64,000 nucleotides of DNA from Molanna angustata (lineage: Eukaryota > Arthropoda > Insecta > Trichoptera > Molannidae): the NCBI GenBank assembly GCA_963576475.1, contig OY754968.1, positions 13,992,616 through 14,056,615 on the forward strand, given 5' to 3'. Positions 45,455 through 56,167 of the stretch are shown here, piece by piece. Every line of letters starts with the position of its first letter. The stretch's first letter is position 1. The notes under the pieces are model-generated. The model saw only the letters and a program-made list of their open reading frames with translations, did no database searches and was not told where the DNA came from. The position numbers and the translations under genes were made by a program.

Positions 45455-45685
45455 GCTCTACAGAATTGTCGATCGACAAACTAAACTTAATTTCTGTCTT
45501 TAATAAGAAATCAACTTGATTTTTCCTTCCCACACTGAGAATATTTTTTTATTAATTATTCATTAATTAGGTGTTTTTCTATCAAAAAACACAAGATCTT
45601 CAACGTTGATCCAATCACTTTACAACAGGTTTAAAAAGTCTCATTTTTCATATGTAAATATATATTTAATCGATTATTTTTTTAA

Positions 45686-45896
45686 TAGCATATACGCAAA
45701 CACTGGATTTTTTCTCTGTCGGGAGTCAAATGATATTTTTACTGACAAACTTTTTAACATCTCAATAGAGACGAAGTTGGGGTATTATAGAAGAACCAGG
45801 AACTCAAGGCACCTACAGAGCATACGACCTGTCATCAGTTGGTTTACGTGATCACTTTATGTGCTTGCGCAACGTTCACGTAAACCAGCCGATTTT
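45686..45896 (+). repeat. Repeat D copy inside the hAT-like element
   Basis: GTCGGGAGTCAAATGATATT, AATAGAGACGAAGTTGG and TTTACGTGATCACTTTATG follow the family order. It then jumps to GTAAACCAGCC in inverse sense, hinting at a remnant of a second, inverted arm. The 81-codon plus frame here is not a gene. Confidence 0.8.
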
Positions 45897-46129
45897 TGTT
45901 AATTTATTTAATAAATATGAATAGCAATTCCAATTTGTCAAATATCAAAAACACATAAAAGTACACAATAAAAATATATGTAGACAGAAATAAGAATTAA
46001 AGAGAATAAATACAATTAGATATTTAAAAAAATATATAATACTTATGCAAATTTGAGCATAAAATTGATTATGAAAAATAAAAGCATAGTTATAAAACAC
46101 AAAATAATTCACAGTAAAAATTGAAAAGT

Positions 46130-46480
46130 TAAAAAAAGCATATTATTAATGATAAGTTATAACAAATAATAGCACAAGTTATAAATCTAAAATAACCATG
46201 GACAATAAAATTGAAAAGAAAAAAAACACAATATTAACTATAAGAAATAACAGTAAGACACGTAATAAATACAATAAATAATTATAAGTAAAAATTGTAA
46301 TCGTAAAATAGAGCATATTAATAATTTTGACAAATAAACACAAGTTATAAATTCATGTAATACCTAATTATCAGAAAAAAATAGAAATGTAAAAAAGAGT
46401 ATATATTATGATGGAAAATAATAGCACAAAAATTATAAATACAAGAAATAATTACAGTTAAAGAGCATATTATGTAAATT
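46130..46480. repeat. Degenerate A-rich tandem repeat, ~105-bp units
   Basis: The words GCATATTA, CACAAGTTATAAAT and AATAA.ACAGT recur in order about every 105-110 bp, three or more times. Confidence 0.5.
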
Positions 46481-47469
46481 ATTATAAATGCAGAGAGAAT
46501 CTGGAAGCAATAATGACAGATTTACTAATTAAAACCCTACACTGAAAGCTATTTCACACGATAAGATGAAATCAAAAGGATATATTGGTTTAATCATTTT
46601 AATGTTAGGTAGCAGTGTTACTAAATTAAAATAAATTTTAAATTATTGTAGGTAATTTAACAAATATTAAAATGTAGATCATATTTTAATACAAATAGTT
46701 GAGGTATTTTTAATATTGAAGTAGCAATCTTTGAAGACGCCATTGAAATATAAATGTAAAGTTTCTTACCCGTGAAAACTAATTCCGCTGTTGGGTTACA
46801 AAATGTTTTGACATCCAAAAGAGCTGCAGTATTTAACCATCGTCTTTATTTCTTTTAATTTATAGAAATAAAAACAAATAATATCAAAAACAGACTTAAA
46901 ACAACACGTCGAACTCAGGAAAACACACCAACTGACAGCCAAACTCTATATGAATTGACGCTTAGAAAGAGACGCGAGTCCCACTTGCAGCAGCTATATT
47001 TGCACACCAGATCGGCACAAAATTATGTGTTTTGTTGTATGGACAATAGCACTCCAGTATACCTATAGCTCATTGGTACCGCGAAAACGGCGCGGCGCAT
47101 CCTGTCGGCACGGCATGCTCGTGAGTGTGAAAACCAGTGGTACATTGCGCCATCTCATTGCGCCGAGCTGTTTGAAACTCTCGTGAATGCGAAAATACAA
47201 CATTTTCTCTTTGTTTTTTTTCTATTTATATATAAACAAACCGCTAAATAGCAGTTGTATAAAACTCAAAATCTGAATTATAACCCATTTTTACTTGAAA
47301 ATTAAAAAAATAGAACTTATTAATGCGAAAGCGCCAACCGCTTGCGTATACTAATTTTGATGGCTCGATGGCGCGATGGCGCGCCCTTGAGTGTGATGAA
47401 AATTTTACAATGCTCCAAATGGAGCCGGTCCACATGGAACGACGCCGAATGGCACGATCGTGAATGGGC

Positions 47470-48364
47470 TATTTCTCAGCTCGTCGTTAGAAGAACAGTC
47501 AGCAAGACCATAGAATAGCCTGAATAGACCATGGAAGTCTGGATGTTGCGTCGTATAACTTACTTTGCATTTTCATGAAAAAACTAAAGAAGGAATATAA
47601 TACTCTAAACACCTTATACGATTTTCTCTCCTTGTCCTATCACAATCGTTTTTTGTTATGAAGTATTTTCATTTTTTTTAATTCTTGTCTTATTAGTGTG
47701 ATGTATCTTTTCTTATTTGTTTTTTCATTCATTTGTTGATGTATGTACAGTAAAATTCTTTAAAAAAAATCCATAATGTGGCGAACTTATTGCCCGTAGG
47801 CAATTTCTACCAGTCGACCACACACAAATTCTATGAATATTAAAAAAAAACTTAATTATGAATTAGCTATGATAAAGTGAAAAGGCCATTACTCAAACAA
47901 ATGGATGCATGTGAAAATAAGTTATTTGTATAATAAAACAGTGAGATTTTTCATTCAATATTTACATATATACTTGGGTTTATTTAAAAAAAACTGGACT
48001 ATGGATGTTTTTCTCGAAAAATACCTCAGCATAGAGCAAAGGTATGAAAGAGAAAGAGAGTGTATTTAATGTGAGAAAGAAGTATAGGTAATAGTGAGGG
48101 ATGAAGTAGTAAAGCGGGTGAAAGAGAAAAGTGAGGTATGAGGGAGTGGAGTAATCAAGTAAAGTGCGGCATCACGCACCCTCACTCCACTTTCCGAGAA
48201 ACGCAGGAATATCACCCAGTCTTATTATCCCTATATGTACAGCAGATTCAGAAAAACATTTCAATCACCAAATTCATAATTTAATTTTAAATATCATGTA
48301 TCTTCGACCGGCTGAACTTTTTATACTCCTAGTTAATCTACTGAGTTTCTAAGCTTTAGCAAGA
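47470..48364. other. No gene seen
   Basis: 47779-47825 holds a SINE family B tail scrap (GCGAACTTATTGCCCGTAGG, minus). The rest is AT-rich; 48045-48160 is purine-rich on the plus strand (GAAAGAGAAAGAGAG, GTGAGAAAGAAG). Confidence 0.45.
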
Positions 48365-48860
48365 CATAAGCTGAGTCAGAATGATGCGTCGTCTAAATCA
48401 TCAGACTACCTTATTTGAGGACTTCTAACACTTCTTTTGACCGTTCTAGGTCGCCATTCTGGCACTTTCTTAGTCCGTCTGGAGCTCCATTTCTGGTTGG
48501 CAACCTTTTGGACAACGTCGGTTATTTTGGTTTTTTCTCTTATCCACAGGTTGATTTTTGTATCTCTTAATGAAATACCCAGCATTCTATGGCTCTTTGT
48601 GCTACTGCTAAATTATGTAGCATTTTGTTTGTGAACGCAAGAGTTTCAGTATCGGGATAACGCTAGCGTCAAAGACTTTCTTTTTAAGATAATTGGCGTA
48701 CTTCGGAGATTTGAAGATATAAGAGAGTTTACCAATGTCGGCCCATACTAGACCTCTTCTTCTTTCAATTTCTGCCTCTTGATTTTCTTTGCCGAGACTT
48801 TTCCATCTACCAAGATGCTCTACATTGCATTGCTCATTATTTTGGTTTTTGATGTATTTA
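48365..48860 (-). pseudogene. Non-LTR RT C-terminal relic, relative of 8040-8928
   Basis: Minus-strand translation: RRGLVWADIGKLSYIFKS-like start, CLHKQNAT-like region, RMLGISLRDTKINLWIREKT, KITDVVQKVANQKWSSR and RTKKVPEWRPRTVKRSVRSP. This corresponds to RMLGxxLRDRxxNxxIRxRT, VTDVVExVxxxKWxWAGHxAR and RILEWRPRxxKRSxGRPPTR of the family. A deletion removes WAGHVARM. Dead fragment. Confidence 0.8.
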
Positions 48861-50156
48861 TTTTGAGATTAATTTTTCAATTCTTATTTAATATGTATTA
48901 TGCGTCTTATAATTATTTCTTTCCCTTTTTGTAGCTGTCATCCGTACATTTATATAAATTTTATTGTTGCTTTAAAAAAATAAAGTTATTTTTACTAAAA
49001 AATGCATAATTATATTTAATCATTCACAAGTTGTGGTAGAAATAAATCAATTATGTTCATGGCATTAAGAGATTTCCTTTATTTAAGTGAAAAAAAAACG
49101 AAAAATAAGTAATTTCCGATACTCAAGTTTTATTTCTTAATCCCTCGTTTCTGTTATACGTTAATTTCAATATTTGTTTCTTGAATTTTGTTGTTGTTAC
49201 TCTTAAATTAAAATAAGTATCATCTTGCTTATGCTGTTTGCTTAGGAGATATTGCAATTTGTAAATTTTGTTTAGTTTTTTTTTTGTTTACAATATCGCA
49301 CTATGTTGCGCATGACGTAGGCAAACGGGATCGAATACCATACATTACAGTCCTGGAAAAAATCATAGCTCTTCCAATGTAGACTCTTTTATTTTCTGGC
49401 ATACCACTTTTAAGATATTTTTATTCTGACATTTTGTTTGATAAACAGCTTTGTGATGATCCTGTAAGGGAAAACGTCGGTCGCTAAGGCTGTATGTGGT
49501 GGGAAGGAGGGTGTAGAGGTAAGAGGTAAGAAGGGAAGTATGGGTTGGGTTGGGATCGTGTAGTGTAGACATTGCAAAGGATGGTTCCGAGGTTTGGGTC
49601 ATTTTGCTTAGTTTCTATTGAAGTATGTGCCCGTTTGACATAAAAAATTCAACGGTTTATCCAATAAATTTTATTTATTATTAAACAGGAATTTGTGATT
49701 TTGGGAGTCTCTAATTTTTCTTATAGGAAAATAGGAAATAAAGTAAGCTAGACTCTCATGAATGAATTAAGTCATTTGATAAATGATATATAATTTTTTT
49801 TTTATTAGATATTATGAAAACTTGAAGAAGAAAAGTGAAAAGTTTATTTAAGTGCATGTATAATTTAATTGTTTTGGCGTTATACGAGGTTTTTGAAACC
49901 AAACAAAATTGATTATTGTTCTACATATATTTTTTTTTCCTTTTATCAGGACAACCGCTTTGGTTGACTAGGCCTTTTTCAACTGGTAAACAGACTTGTC
50001 TTTTTCGGTAATAATATTTGTTGTCGCTGTTTTCTGTCCATAATAAATAAACAAATAAAATTATCAAGTTTACAAGGTTGAATCTATGGGTTATATACAA
50101 AATATGCAAGTGCTTTTAAAATCTATTATATGAAAACAAACATTAAAAAAAAACTT
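48861..50156. other. AT-rich, one weak coding-like frame
   Basis: The minus frame 49363-49602 reads MTQTSEPSFAMSTLHDPNPT and ends KVVCQKIKESTLEEL with a stop. It contains an acceptor-like CGTTTTCCCTTACAG within it. I do not recognise it and find no donor or neighbour exons, so it is left as a possibility only. Confidence 0.3.
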
Positions 50157-50408
50157 ATTCCAAATTTATTTATTATTTAAAACAGTTTTAAATAATAAAT
50201 AAATTTGGAATGGTAAAATAAAACCAAAGTTTTCAGTTCTACTAATTTAATGACACTGACTAGTTTCGGTCATCCAGTGACCATTTTCAAAGTGTCTCTT
50301 TGACACTTTGAAAATGGTCACTGGATGACCGAAACTAGTCAGTGTCATTAAATTAGTAGAACTGAAAACTTTGGTTTTATTTTACCATTCCAAATTTATT
50401 TATTATTT
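50157..50408. mobile_element. Foldback with two opposed hammerhead-like motifs
   Basis: Arms 50190-50296 and 50302-50408 are exact or near-exact complements around TCTTT. The terminal AATAAATAAATTTGGAAT block occurs a third time, inverted, at 50157-50183. In the right arm (plus) the order is: stem I GACACT, TTGAAAA where CUGANGA belongs, T, stem II GGTC...GACC, GAAA, stem III AC-TA-GT, triplet GTC, and AGTGTC closing stem I with six pairs (50302-50346). The left arm gives the same on the minus strand (50252-50296). Two core positions are changed, so cleavage is unlikely. The layout resembles inverted terminal repeats of Penelope-like elements. Confidence 0.7.
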
Positions 50409-51680
50409 GAAATGGAGTTCACCAAGAATTATCCGTAGAAAAGTTAAAAAAAAGTTAAAACAGTTTTATTTAATTCAAAATATAAGGATTGAAACAAATG
50501 CAATTTTATACGTTTTTACATAATATATGTTTATAAAAGTAGCAAACAATCGATTTTGAAATAGTTTATTCATTATATTTGCCACACTAATAGCATTATA
50601 TGCTTAATAATTTATTAATTCATTTACCTACCTACCAACAATTGTGAATGTGGACATTAAAATGACGTATCTTTATCTATAGGTAAACACCATTATTACA
50701 ATAACTATCATCAACAACTACTCCCCTTAATTTGAATATGTTTAAGTGAATCGGCGTTAAAATCAATCGACCGCCCCTTCGGTCTGAGCTGAGCAGACGC
50801 TAAGGATATTTGCCGCTAATGTATTAAATCAACTCTTTTAGGATTTATTTGTTAAATTAGGGTGGAATGACAAACATGGTCACCCTCCATTGATATGTCC
50901 TGAGGGTTTATTCCGGTCCGATGAACCTTCTATATACATACATACACATACCTACTATAAAATATTATAAAATATTTCTATTGAGATAATTAAAAATCTG
51001 TTATAAAATATTACTTCATCATCTACATTTCACACTAAGACAAGTGGATATCTCAAAAAATATAATTTAAGCATGACAATATTTACATACCTATATGATG
51101 TATTGAATTTTATGAAGAAAAATCCTAAGTGAATCAATGACAGACACACAGGCGCACTAAAAACATATATACTATATTAGTATATAAAATCATAAACTGC
51201 TTTTGAACAGGGGGCTACTCATGACACATTCTTAATACGTTCTAATCTTGCTTTAATCTTAATAATGTATAATTCAGTACTCGATCACAATAAAATCTTA
51301 ATTTAACTCTTCGTTGAATCACCCAAATTTGTTAATCTCAACGTTTAGTGTGACATTGTTATTTATTTTGTATAAATTGACATGATTAATTTAATTAATT
51401 TTAACCTCAAAGAAATCTAAAGTCTGATGATCTTATCTTATTTTAATCAACTTCATAAGTAACACTGCAGGTTGTTTACATATTGAAGAAGTTTACATTC
51501 ATTATATGCTTAATAATGAATGTAAACTGTATAATACACTCAGTATTAAGCATATATAGATAGCTTTTGTATCTGGATGTACACATGCTATATTAAAAAA
51601 AAATTTACAATAAAAAACTAGAGTTATAAAAAAAATATATTTAATTTTAAGTTCTATTTAAATTTTTCGCAAACGTTTAT
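50409..51680. other. AT-rich, no gene
   Basis: A scrap of repeat D (TGAGATAATTAAAAATCTG) is at 50979-51003. 50770-50810 is GC-richer. Nothing coding. TTCATTATATGCTTAATAATGAA forms a short hairpin near 51498. Confidence 0.45.
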
Positions 51681-51681
51681 C

Positions 51682-51723
51682 CCATTCACCGGTATCGCTC
51701 TATGCTGAGCATCGTCAGAATGG
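51682..51723 (-). ncRNA. Hammerhead-like motif, variant core (GATA)
   Basis: Minus strand: stem I CCATT, CTGACGA, T, stem II GCTC-AGCATA-GAGC, GATA (consensus GAAA), C-CG-G, then GTG where a cleavable triplet should be, and AATGG closing stem I. Same spacing as 45414-45454. Two key positions differ, so it is probably inactive. Confidence 0.5.
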
Positions 51724-51924
51724 TGAACAATAGTGATGAAGACCATCTATATACATTTAAAGCGAGGACTCGAATAATAGAGAAGGAAGGGGAAAGTCCA
51801 AGAAAAATAAAAAAACCATAAACTTTCGTATTTCTTGAATCATCCTGTTGAATCAGTGTAGTGTCTCAGTAAAAATGAATTTGTCATTCAAATCGATTAT
51901 GATAATCATTAAAATTATATAAAT

Positions 51925-52170
51925 ATAGTAATTGGATGATCATCATCCATCGCCAACCGTCCCTGTCCTTCGCCCCTCTCCTCCAGTTTGTTATTCCGAT
52001 CGCCCTTATGTCGTCTTCTGAGTCATCCAGCCATCCTCGCTTGGGCCTGCCTCTACTTCTTCTGCTCTCTGGATTGTGGTATAAGAGCCTTCTAGGGATT
52101 CACCACGGATCATCATTCACCACGGCCGTCCAAGTACTTTTATGACTTGTACAATGCTGGGTATCAACGA
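51925..52170 (-). pseudogene. LINE RT extreme C-terminus relic
   Basis: Minus-strand translation: RRSRGRPKRGWLDDSEDDIR then AIGITNWRRGAKDRDGWR and MMII. This is the closing motif of many insect endonuclease/RT LINEs (GRPxxRWxDDxxxDxxxxGxxNWRxxAxDRxxWR). The 69-codon plus frame is its shadow. No 3' tail repeat recognised. Confidence 0.8.
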
Positions 52171-53189
52171 CATAAGTACACGAGAAGAAATATAAAAATA
52201 AATTTACTTTGAAATTGAAAGTTTTTCACATTCTTCATTTTATTACATTAAATTATGGAAAATAAAAGTGCACTCTCCTTTTGAAAAAAAAATGATAAAA
52301 AAACTTCCGATAGTACCACTACGCCGGTTTTCTCGTAGTGTCTTCAACTCATTCATCTATTTTAATTAGAAATATTTATATGGTTTTGCAAACTTATGTG
52401 TTGGTATTCAACAGTAAAAGTATCCTACGTACATAGTGAGTGTGAGTGTGAATATGTCAACTTAATATACCTAAACAAGTAAACATAATGTGCAATATAA
52501 GCATATTATATGCGGTCTACTGAGCATAAAAGCTTATATCGCATTTATGTCACGTACATACATAGATTACCTATCGCATACAATAATAAAACTTATGGAA
52601 TCATTTACAAATTTTCTTAAATATCGTAAATTATTTGATTAATTTTAAAGAAGGTACCAATCAACGTTAGGTGTTTTCACTATTTTATTTGTTTTCGGAA
52701 ATTTACAGTACAAAAAAATTTCTTGTACATATGTAAAAAATACTAAAGCCAATTAAAATTTTCCACAGTATTAATAATAAATTTTAACTCATGTGCTTAC
52801 ATACTTACAACTGAGAAAAAATATTTATTTATTTTATTAACATATAATGTACTATAATACACATTAAAATATAACTCAAGTACAGTAATTTTTACAAAAG
52901 TTTTTTTTGCAATGCCTCATCAAAAAGATTGCAATCTTGTGCTTGATGAGCAAATCATTTACACTGACAAATAAAAAATATCAAATATAAAGCAAGTAAA
53001 TCAAAGTCATAGAAGAAGAAATCAAACAAACATGAAAAAAAAACTTAAAATTAAAATGATTATTTATACTATTTATATTATTTTATGTTGTTGTGTAGGT
53101 ACTTATTTACAATTTTTGATATTGTTAAGTTAGTATTTTCAAATTATATTATAAATAAGATTGAATCATATTAATAATAATAATATTGA
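52171..53189. other. AT-rich, no gene
   Basis: No coding frame, repeat partner or structure of note. Confidence 0.5.
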
Positions 53190-53376
53190 ACACTTCCTTC
53201 CCTGCACAAGTGACGAGTTTATTGCCGTATGGCAATTTCATCCAACTAACCAGTGTATCCAGCCCAGAGAAGCAATATTTGCGTGAGAAATGAATTTAAA
53301 TAAATTTCTCCTCTGCTAGGAATCGAACCTGCACAGAAACCGAACGGCTTACCAACTGTGCCATGGCGGTCGGCTC
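53190..53376 (-). repeat. SINE family B, near-full copy
   Basis: GACGAGTTTATTGCCGTATG, GAAGCAATATTTGCGTGAG, CTGCTAGGAATCGAACCTG and CGGCTTACCAACTGTGCC follow the family. A 9-bp deletion removes part of the region next to the B box compared with 35341. Confidence 0.88.
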
Positions 53377-53431
53377 AAATCATACTGGGTATGTAGGTAT
53401 AGATGTAAGATTGATTGCGCTTGTGTATATG

Positions 53432-53549
53432 ACAAATTTATTGCTCGATGTAAATATCTTTCCACTGAAAAGTAGTGTCCCGGAAAAGCAATCATTGCAT
53501 AATAAATATTAAAAAAATACTACTGCTGGGAATCGAAACCAGGAACTCA
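53432..53549 (-). repeat. SINE family B-like, diverged truncated copy
   Basis: ACAAATTTATTGCTCGATG, CCCGGAAAAGCAATCATTGC and CTGCTGGGAATCGAAACCAG keep family order at low identity. Confidence 0.6.
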
Positions 53550-54061
53550 AATTTTGCTTATTATCATATTACATAATATAATGTTAAGGTCAGTTATTTA
53601 TGTTTGAAGCTTTTAGTAATCAAATTATATATTAAAAATATAAAATTTAGGTATATTAAACGAACTTGAGGTATATTTTAAATTAAACGGAGCTGCATAA
53701 ATCGTTTTTTTCAACATAAGATGCCTTCTTTAACTTAATCATAAGTATGTAGTATATATTTCATAATGTTTTTGTTTTATTTTATGACAGTATGAGAGTA
53801 CATAAGTAGGTACTAGGATAAATAACGTTTTAACGTAATTACTTTTGTTCCATTTAACAGCTTACTCGTTTTAGAATACTCTGGATCCATTTGACGATTA
53901 AAGGTATTCCATTCCTACATATAATACACATTCACCTACCCCCACCCCAATAACCAATGATTCTAAAACATACATAATATAAAATATACCTATTTGAAAT
54001 AAATTGTTAAGGGAAACAATTATAGCATTCAACACTCGATCAGTTGCGTTAATCGCGTTGA

Positions 54062-54322
54062 ATGAGTTATTGGCTGGCGGGTATTAGAGATGGAGTGCTT
54101 GGTGATAACCATTCTTGGTATTGTGACCCAGAAGACAAATATTTGGATTCAAACGAGTGGGTTGTGGACAAAACTAAACTCTGCAAAACACGTAGGTACT
54201 TCTTTATTTCACTTTTCGTTCCTTCAAGGGTAAAATGTTCACAACATATGAACTTATGTAGGTATTTTTTTAGAAAGTTCATTTCCATATTAGAAATACG
54301 TCGACAACGATTTGATAATTAA
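54062..54322 (+). CDS. Open frame of 86 codons, unidentified, low support
   Basis: The first 45 codons (MSYWLAGIRDGVLGDNHSWY, then CDPEDKYLDSNEW and VVDKTKLCKT) look more coding-like than the rest and end at a donor-like GTAGGT. A stop lies immediately before the ATG, so an upstream exon in this frame is excluded unless splicing enters at the ATG. No family recognised. May be a fossil exon or chance. Confidence 0.2.
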   Translation: MSYWLAGIRDGVLGDNHSWYCDPEDKYLDSNEWVVDKTKLCKTRRYFFISLFVPSRVKCSQHMNLCRYFFRKFISILEIRRQRFDN

Positions 54323-54383
54323 ATAATTCAGAACGTAAGAGCACTTGAAAAATCGACAGATGGGATCATAGAGACGCATGCAA

Positions 54384-54925
54384 CCGTTATCTATAGTAAA
54401 CCGTAGAGAGTAAAGAAATTAATCGTTGTCTATAATAAACCGTTGAGAGTAAAGAGATTAATTGTTGTCTATAGTAAACAGTAGAGAGTAAAGAAATTAA
54501 TCGTTGTATATAATAAACCGTTGAAAGTAAAGAAATTAATCGTTGTCTATAGTAATCCGTTGACAGTAAAGAGATTAATTGTTGTCTAATAGTAAACAGT
54601 AGAGAGTAAAGAAATTAATCGTTGTATATAATAAACCGTTGAAAGTAAAGAAATTAAATGTTGTATATATATAATAAACCGTTGACAGTAAAGACATTAA
54701 TTGTTGTCTATAATAAACCGTTGAGAGTATAGAAATTAATCGTTTTCTATAATGAACCGTTGAGAGTATAGAAATTAATCGTTTTCTATAATGAACCGTT
54801 AAGAGTAAAGAAATTAATCGTTGTCTATAGTAAATCGTTGAGAGTAAAGAAATTAATCGTTGTCTATAATAAACCGTTGAGAGTAAAGCAATTAATCGTT
54901 GTCTATAGTAAACCGCTGAAAGAAA
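54384..54925. repeat. Minisatellite, 39-bp unit, ~13 copies
   Basis: Unit CGTTGAGAGTAAAGAAATTA followed by ATCGTTGTCTATAATAAAC (39 bp). Units alternate at a few positions (CGTTG/AGTAG, ATCG/ATTG, AATAAAC/AGTAAAC). The alternation suggests a higher-order arrangement of unit types. Confidence 0.9.
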
Positions 54926-55037
54926 AGGAATAAATTTTTGTCTGACCTACAGTTTGTACCTACTTCATACTCACCATACGTCATTTGTGTACCAATATTC
55001 AAATATTAATTATACTCTGTTAACATTCATTTTTGTG

Positions 55038-55078
55038 CACTACGACGATGGTCTTCAACAGATCGATACCGGTCAGTG
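55038..55078 (+). ncRNA. Hammerhead-like motif, variant core (GATA), GTC triplet
   Basis: Plus strand: stem I CACT, ACGACGA where CUGANGA belongs, T, stem II GGTCT-TCAAC-AGATC, GATA, C-CG-G, GTC, AGTG closing stem I. It shares GATACCGGT with 51682-51723, so GATA looks like a feature of the subfamily and not a random change. Core changes make activity doubtful. Confidence 0.4.
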
Positions 55079-55680
55079 TCAGTTTTAAATTAAATAGTGA
55101 AACAAATTAGTGTTTTCATTTATACCTAGTATGTTGATTATATCATCGAGGTCGTCTTTTATTTGGTAAAATGTCACTTTATTTAATTTTTTATGTTTAT
55201 ATTTACTCGCTTCCAGGAATTCAAATACACAATGAATGTTTTATAAAAATTCATGCCAATTAAATTGTAGTGTTTGCACATTTTGAAAATGATTGGTTCA
55301 TTTGGTAGGTATTGTATAGAATTGTTTGGGATTACTATGACTTTCAAGCGAGTTTTGTCGCCATGTGGGGGTCGTACGTAGTGAAGGTAAAGTAGAGTGT
55401 ATGTATGTAATATAGCCATGGCCATAATACACAGTAGAAAGAGAGTTGAGGACAACAATCCGCCGCTATTTCAATTCATTACCCCACACCCGATTCGGCT
55501 AAAGTATAAAAACACCCAGAGTTTGCCTTTTGTTCTGCCAACCATCCCTTTAATATCATCAAATAGGGTGGTGGTGCCAAGTATGATCGCACTTTTTATT
55601 CACATTATAAACGACTTTTTTATAGCAACTGGCTGACAAGTTTTTGTTAGAAATTACGAAATTTATATTAATTTCTATGC
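55079..55680. other. No gene; TATA-like word
   Basis: Around 55504, AAAGTATAAAAACACCCAG is a good TATA-like word on the plus strand, followed by pyrimidine-rich DNA. No start or exon can be supported. Confidence 0.3.
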
Positions 55681-56167
55681 AATAATCAAACATTTATGTA
55701 GTTCAGAAACTAGAAAATTCAATTTGGAAATCCGACATTAAATATTCTTATTCAAAATTCATACAAGTAATCACATTTCAATTACCATACCATTATCGCA
55801 TTTAAATATTTCTTAGTTCCTTATATGATCAAACATTTATGTAGTTCAGAAACTAGAAAATTTAATTTTGAAATCCGACATTAAATATATAAAGATATAA
55901 AGATATAAAAAAAATGAATATGTCCTTATTAAACAAGTACATATACATCTTCCTACGTTCCCTAAAATAAGCAAATAAATGCTTGTGCTATAGGTGAACG
56001 AAATCGGTCGAGGCAGGATTCGAACTCGCGACCACTGGATTACTAACCCAGCGCGCTAACCGCTCTGCCACCTGACCCATATTTTTAATCAAAATTCATA
56101 CAAGTACCTAATCACATTTTAATTGCCATACCATTATCATACTCAGTTCCTTCTTAGTTTCTTACAT
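55681..56167. repeat. 143-bp direct duplication, second unit split by a SINE
   Basis: ATCAAACATTTATGTAGTTC starts at 55685 and again at 55828. The second unit is interrupted after CCGACATTAAATAT by SINE A (55886-56079), then resumes with AATCAAAATTCATACAAGTA and CATACCATTATCAT. The first unit is the empty site. Confidence 0.85.
55886..56079 (-). repeat. SINE family A, full copy with (TATCTTTA)n tail
   Basis: Head GCGCGCTAACCGCTCTGCC (complement of the A-box region), GGATTCGAACTCGCGACC, body AAGCAAATAAATGCTTGTGC and 3' end ATGAATATGTCCTTATTAAA. The tail, read from the SINE side, is an A/T repeat seen here as ATATAAAGATATAAAGATAT. Confidence 0.92.

Larger units (their letters stand above)
44958..47075. 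mobile_element. Nonautonomous hAT-like DNA transposon, 2118 bp, 8-bp TSD
   Basis: Ends CAATGAGATATAGGTATACT and the complement CAATGAGCTATAGGTATACT form 28-bp terminal inverted repeats with one mismatch. Weaker inverted similarity continues inward (GTTGTGCCGA, CAAGTGG, CTCTTTCT). GTACCGCG is directly repeated at 44950-44957 and 47076-47083. An 8-bp duplication and C-A...T-G ends fit the hAT superfamily. No transposase frame is present. The interior holds repeat D, a hammerhead motif and a degenerate A-rich tandem region, so it has picked up other elements. Confidence 0.8.
44815..47469. mobile_element. Foldback/MITE-like element, copy 2, interrupted by a hAT-like insertion
   Basis: 44815-44957 and 47076-47469 together match 12464-12957 from end to end (ATTCACGATCGTGCCATCC at the left, GGCACGATCGTGAATGGGC at the right). 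A tandem duplication of GATGGCGC is present near 47365 that copy 1 lacks. The 2.1-kb insert is described separately. Confidence 0.8.

Noticed and set aside
54384..54925. Repeat-spacer array resembling CRISPR
   Set aside because: Contiguous 39-bp units with no unique spacers, in a eukaryotic context. It is a minisatellite.
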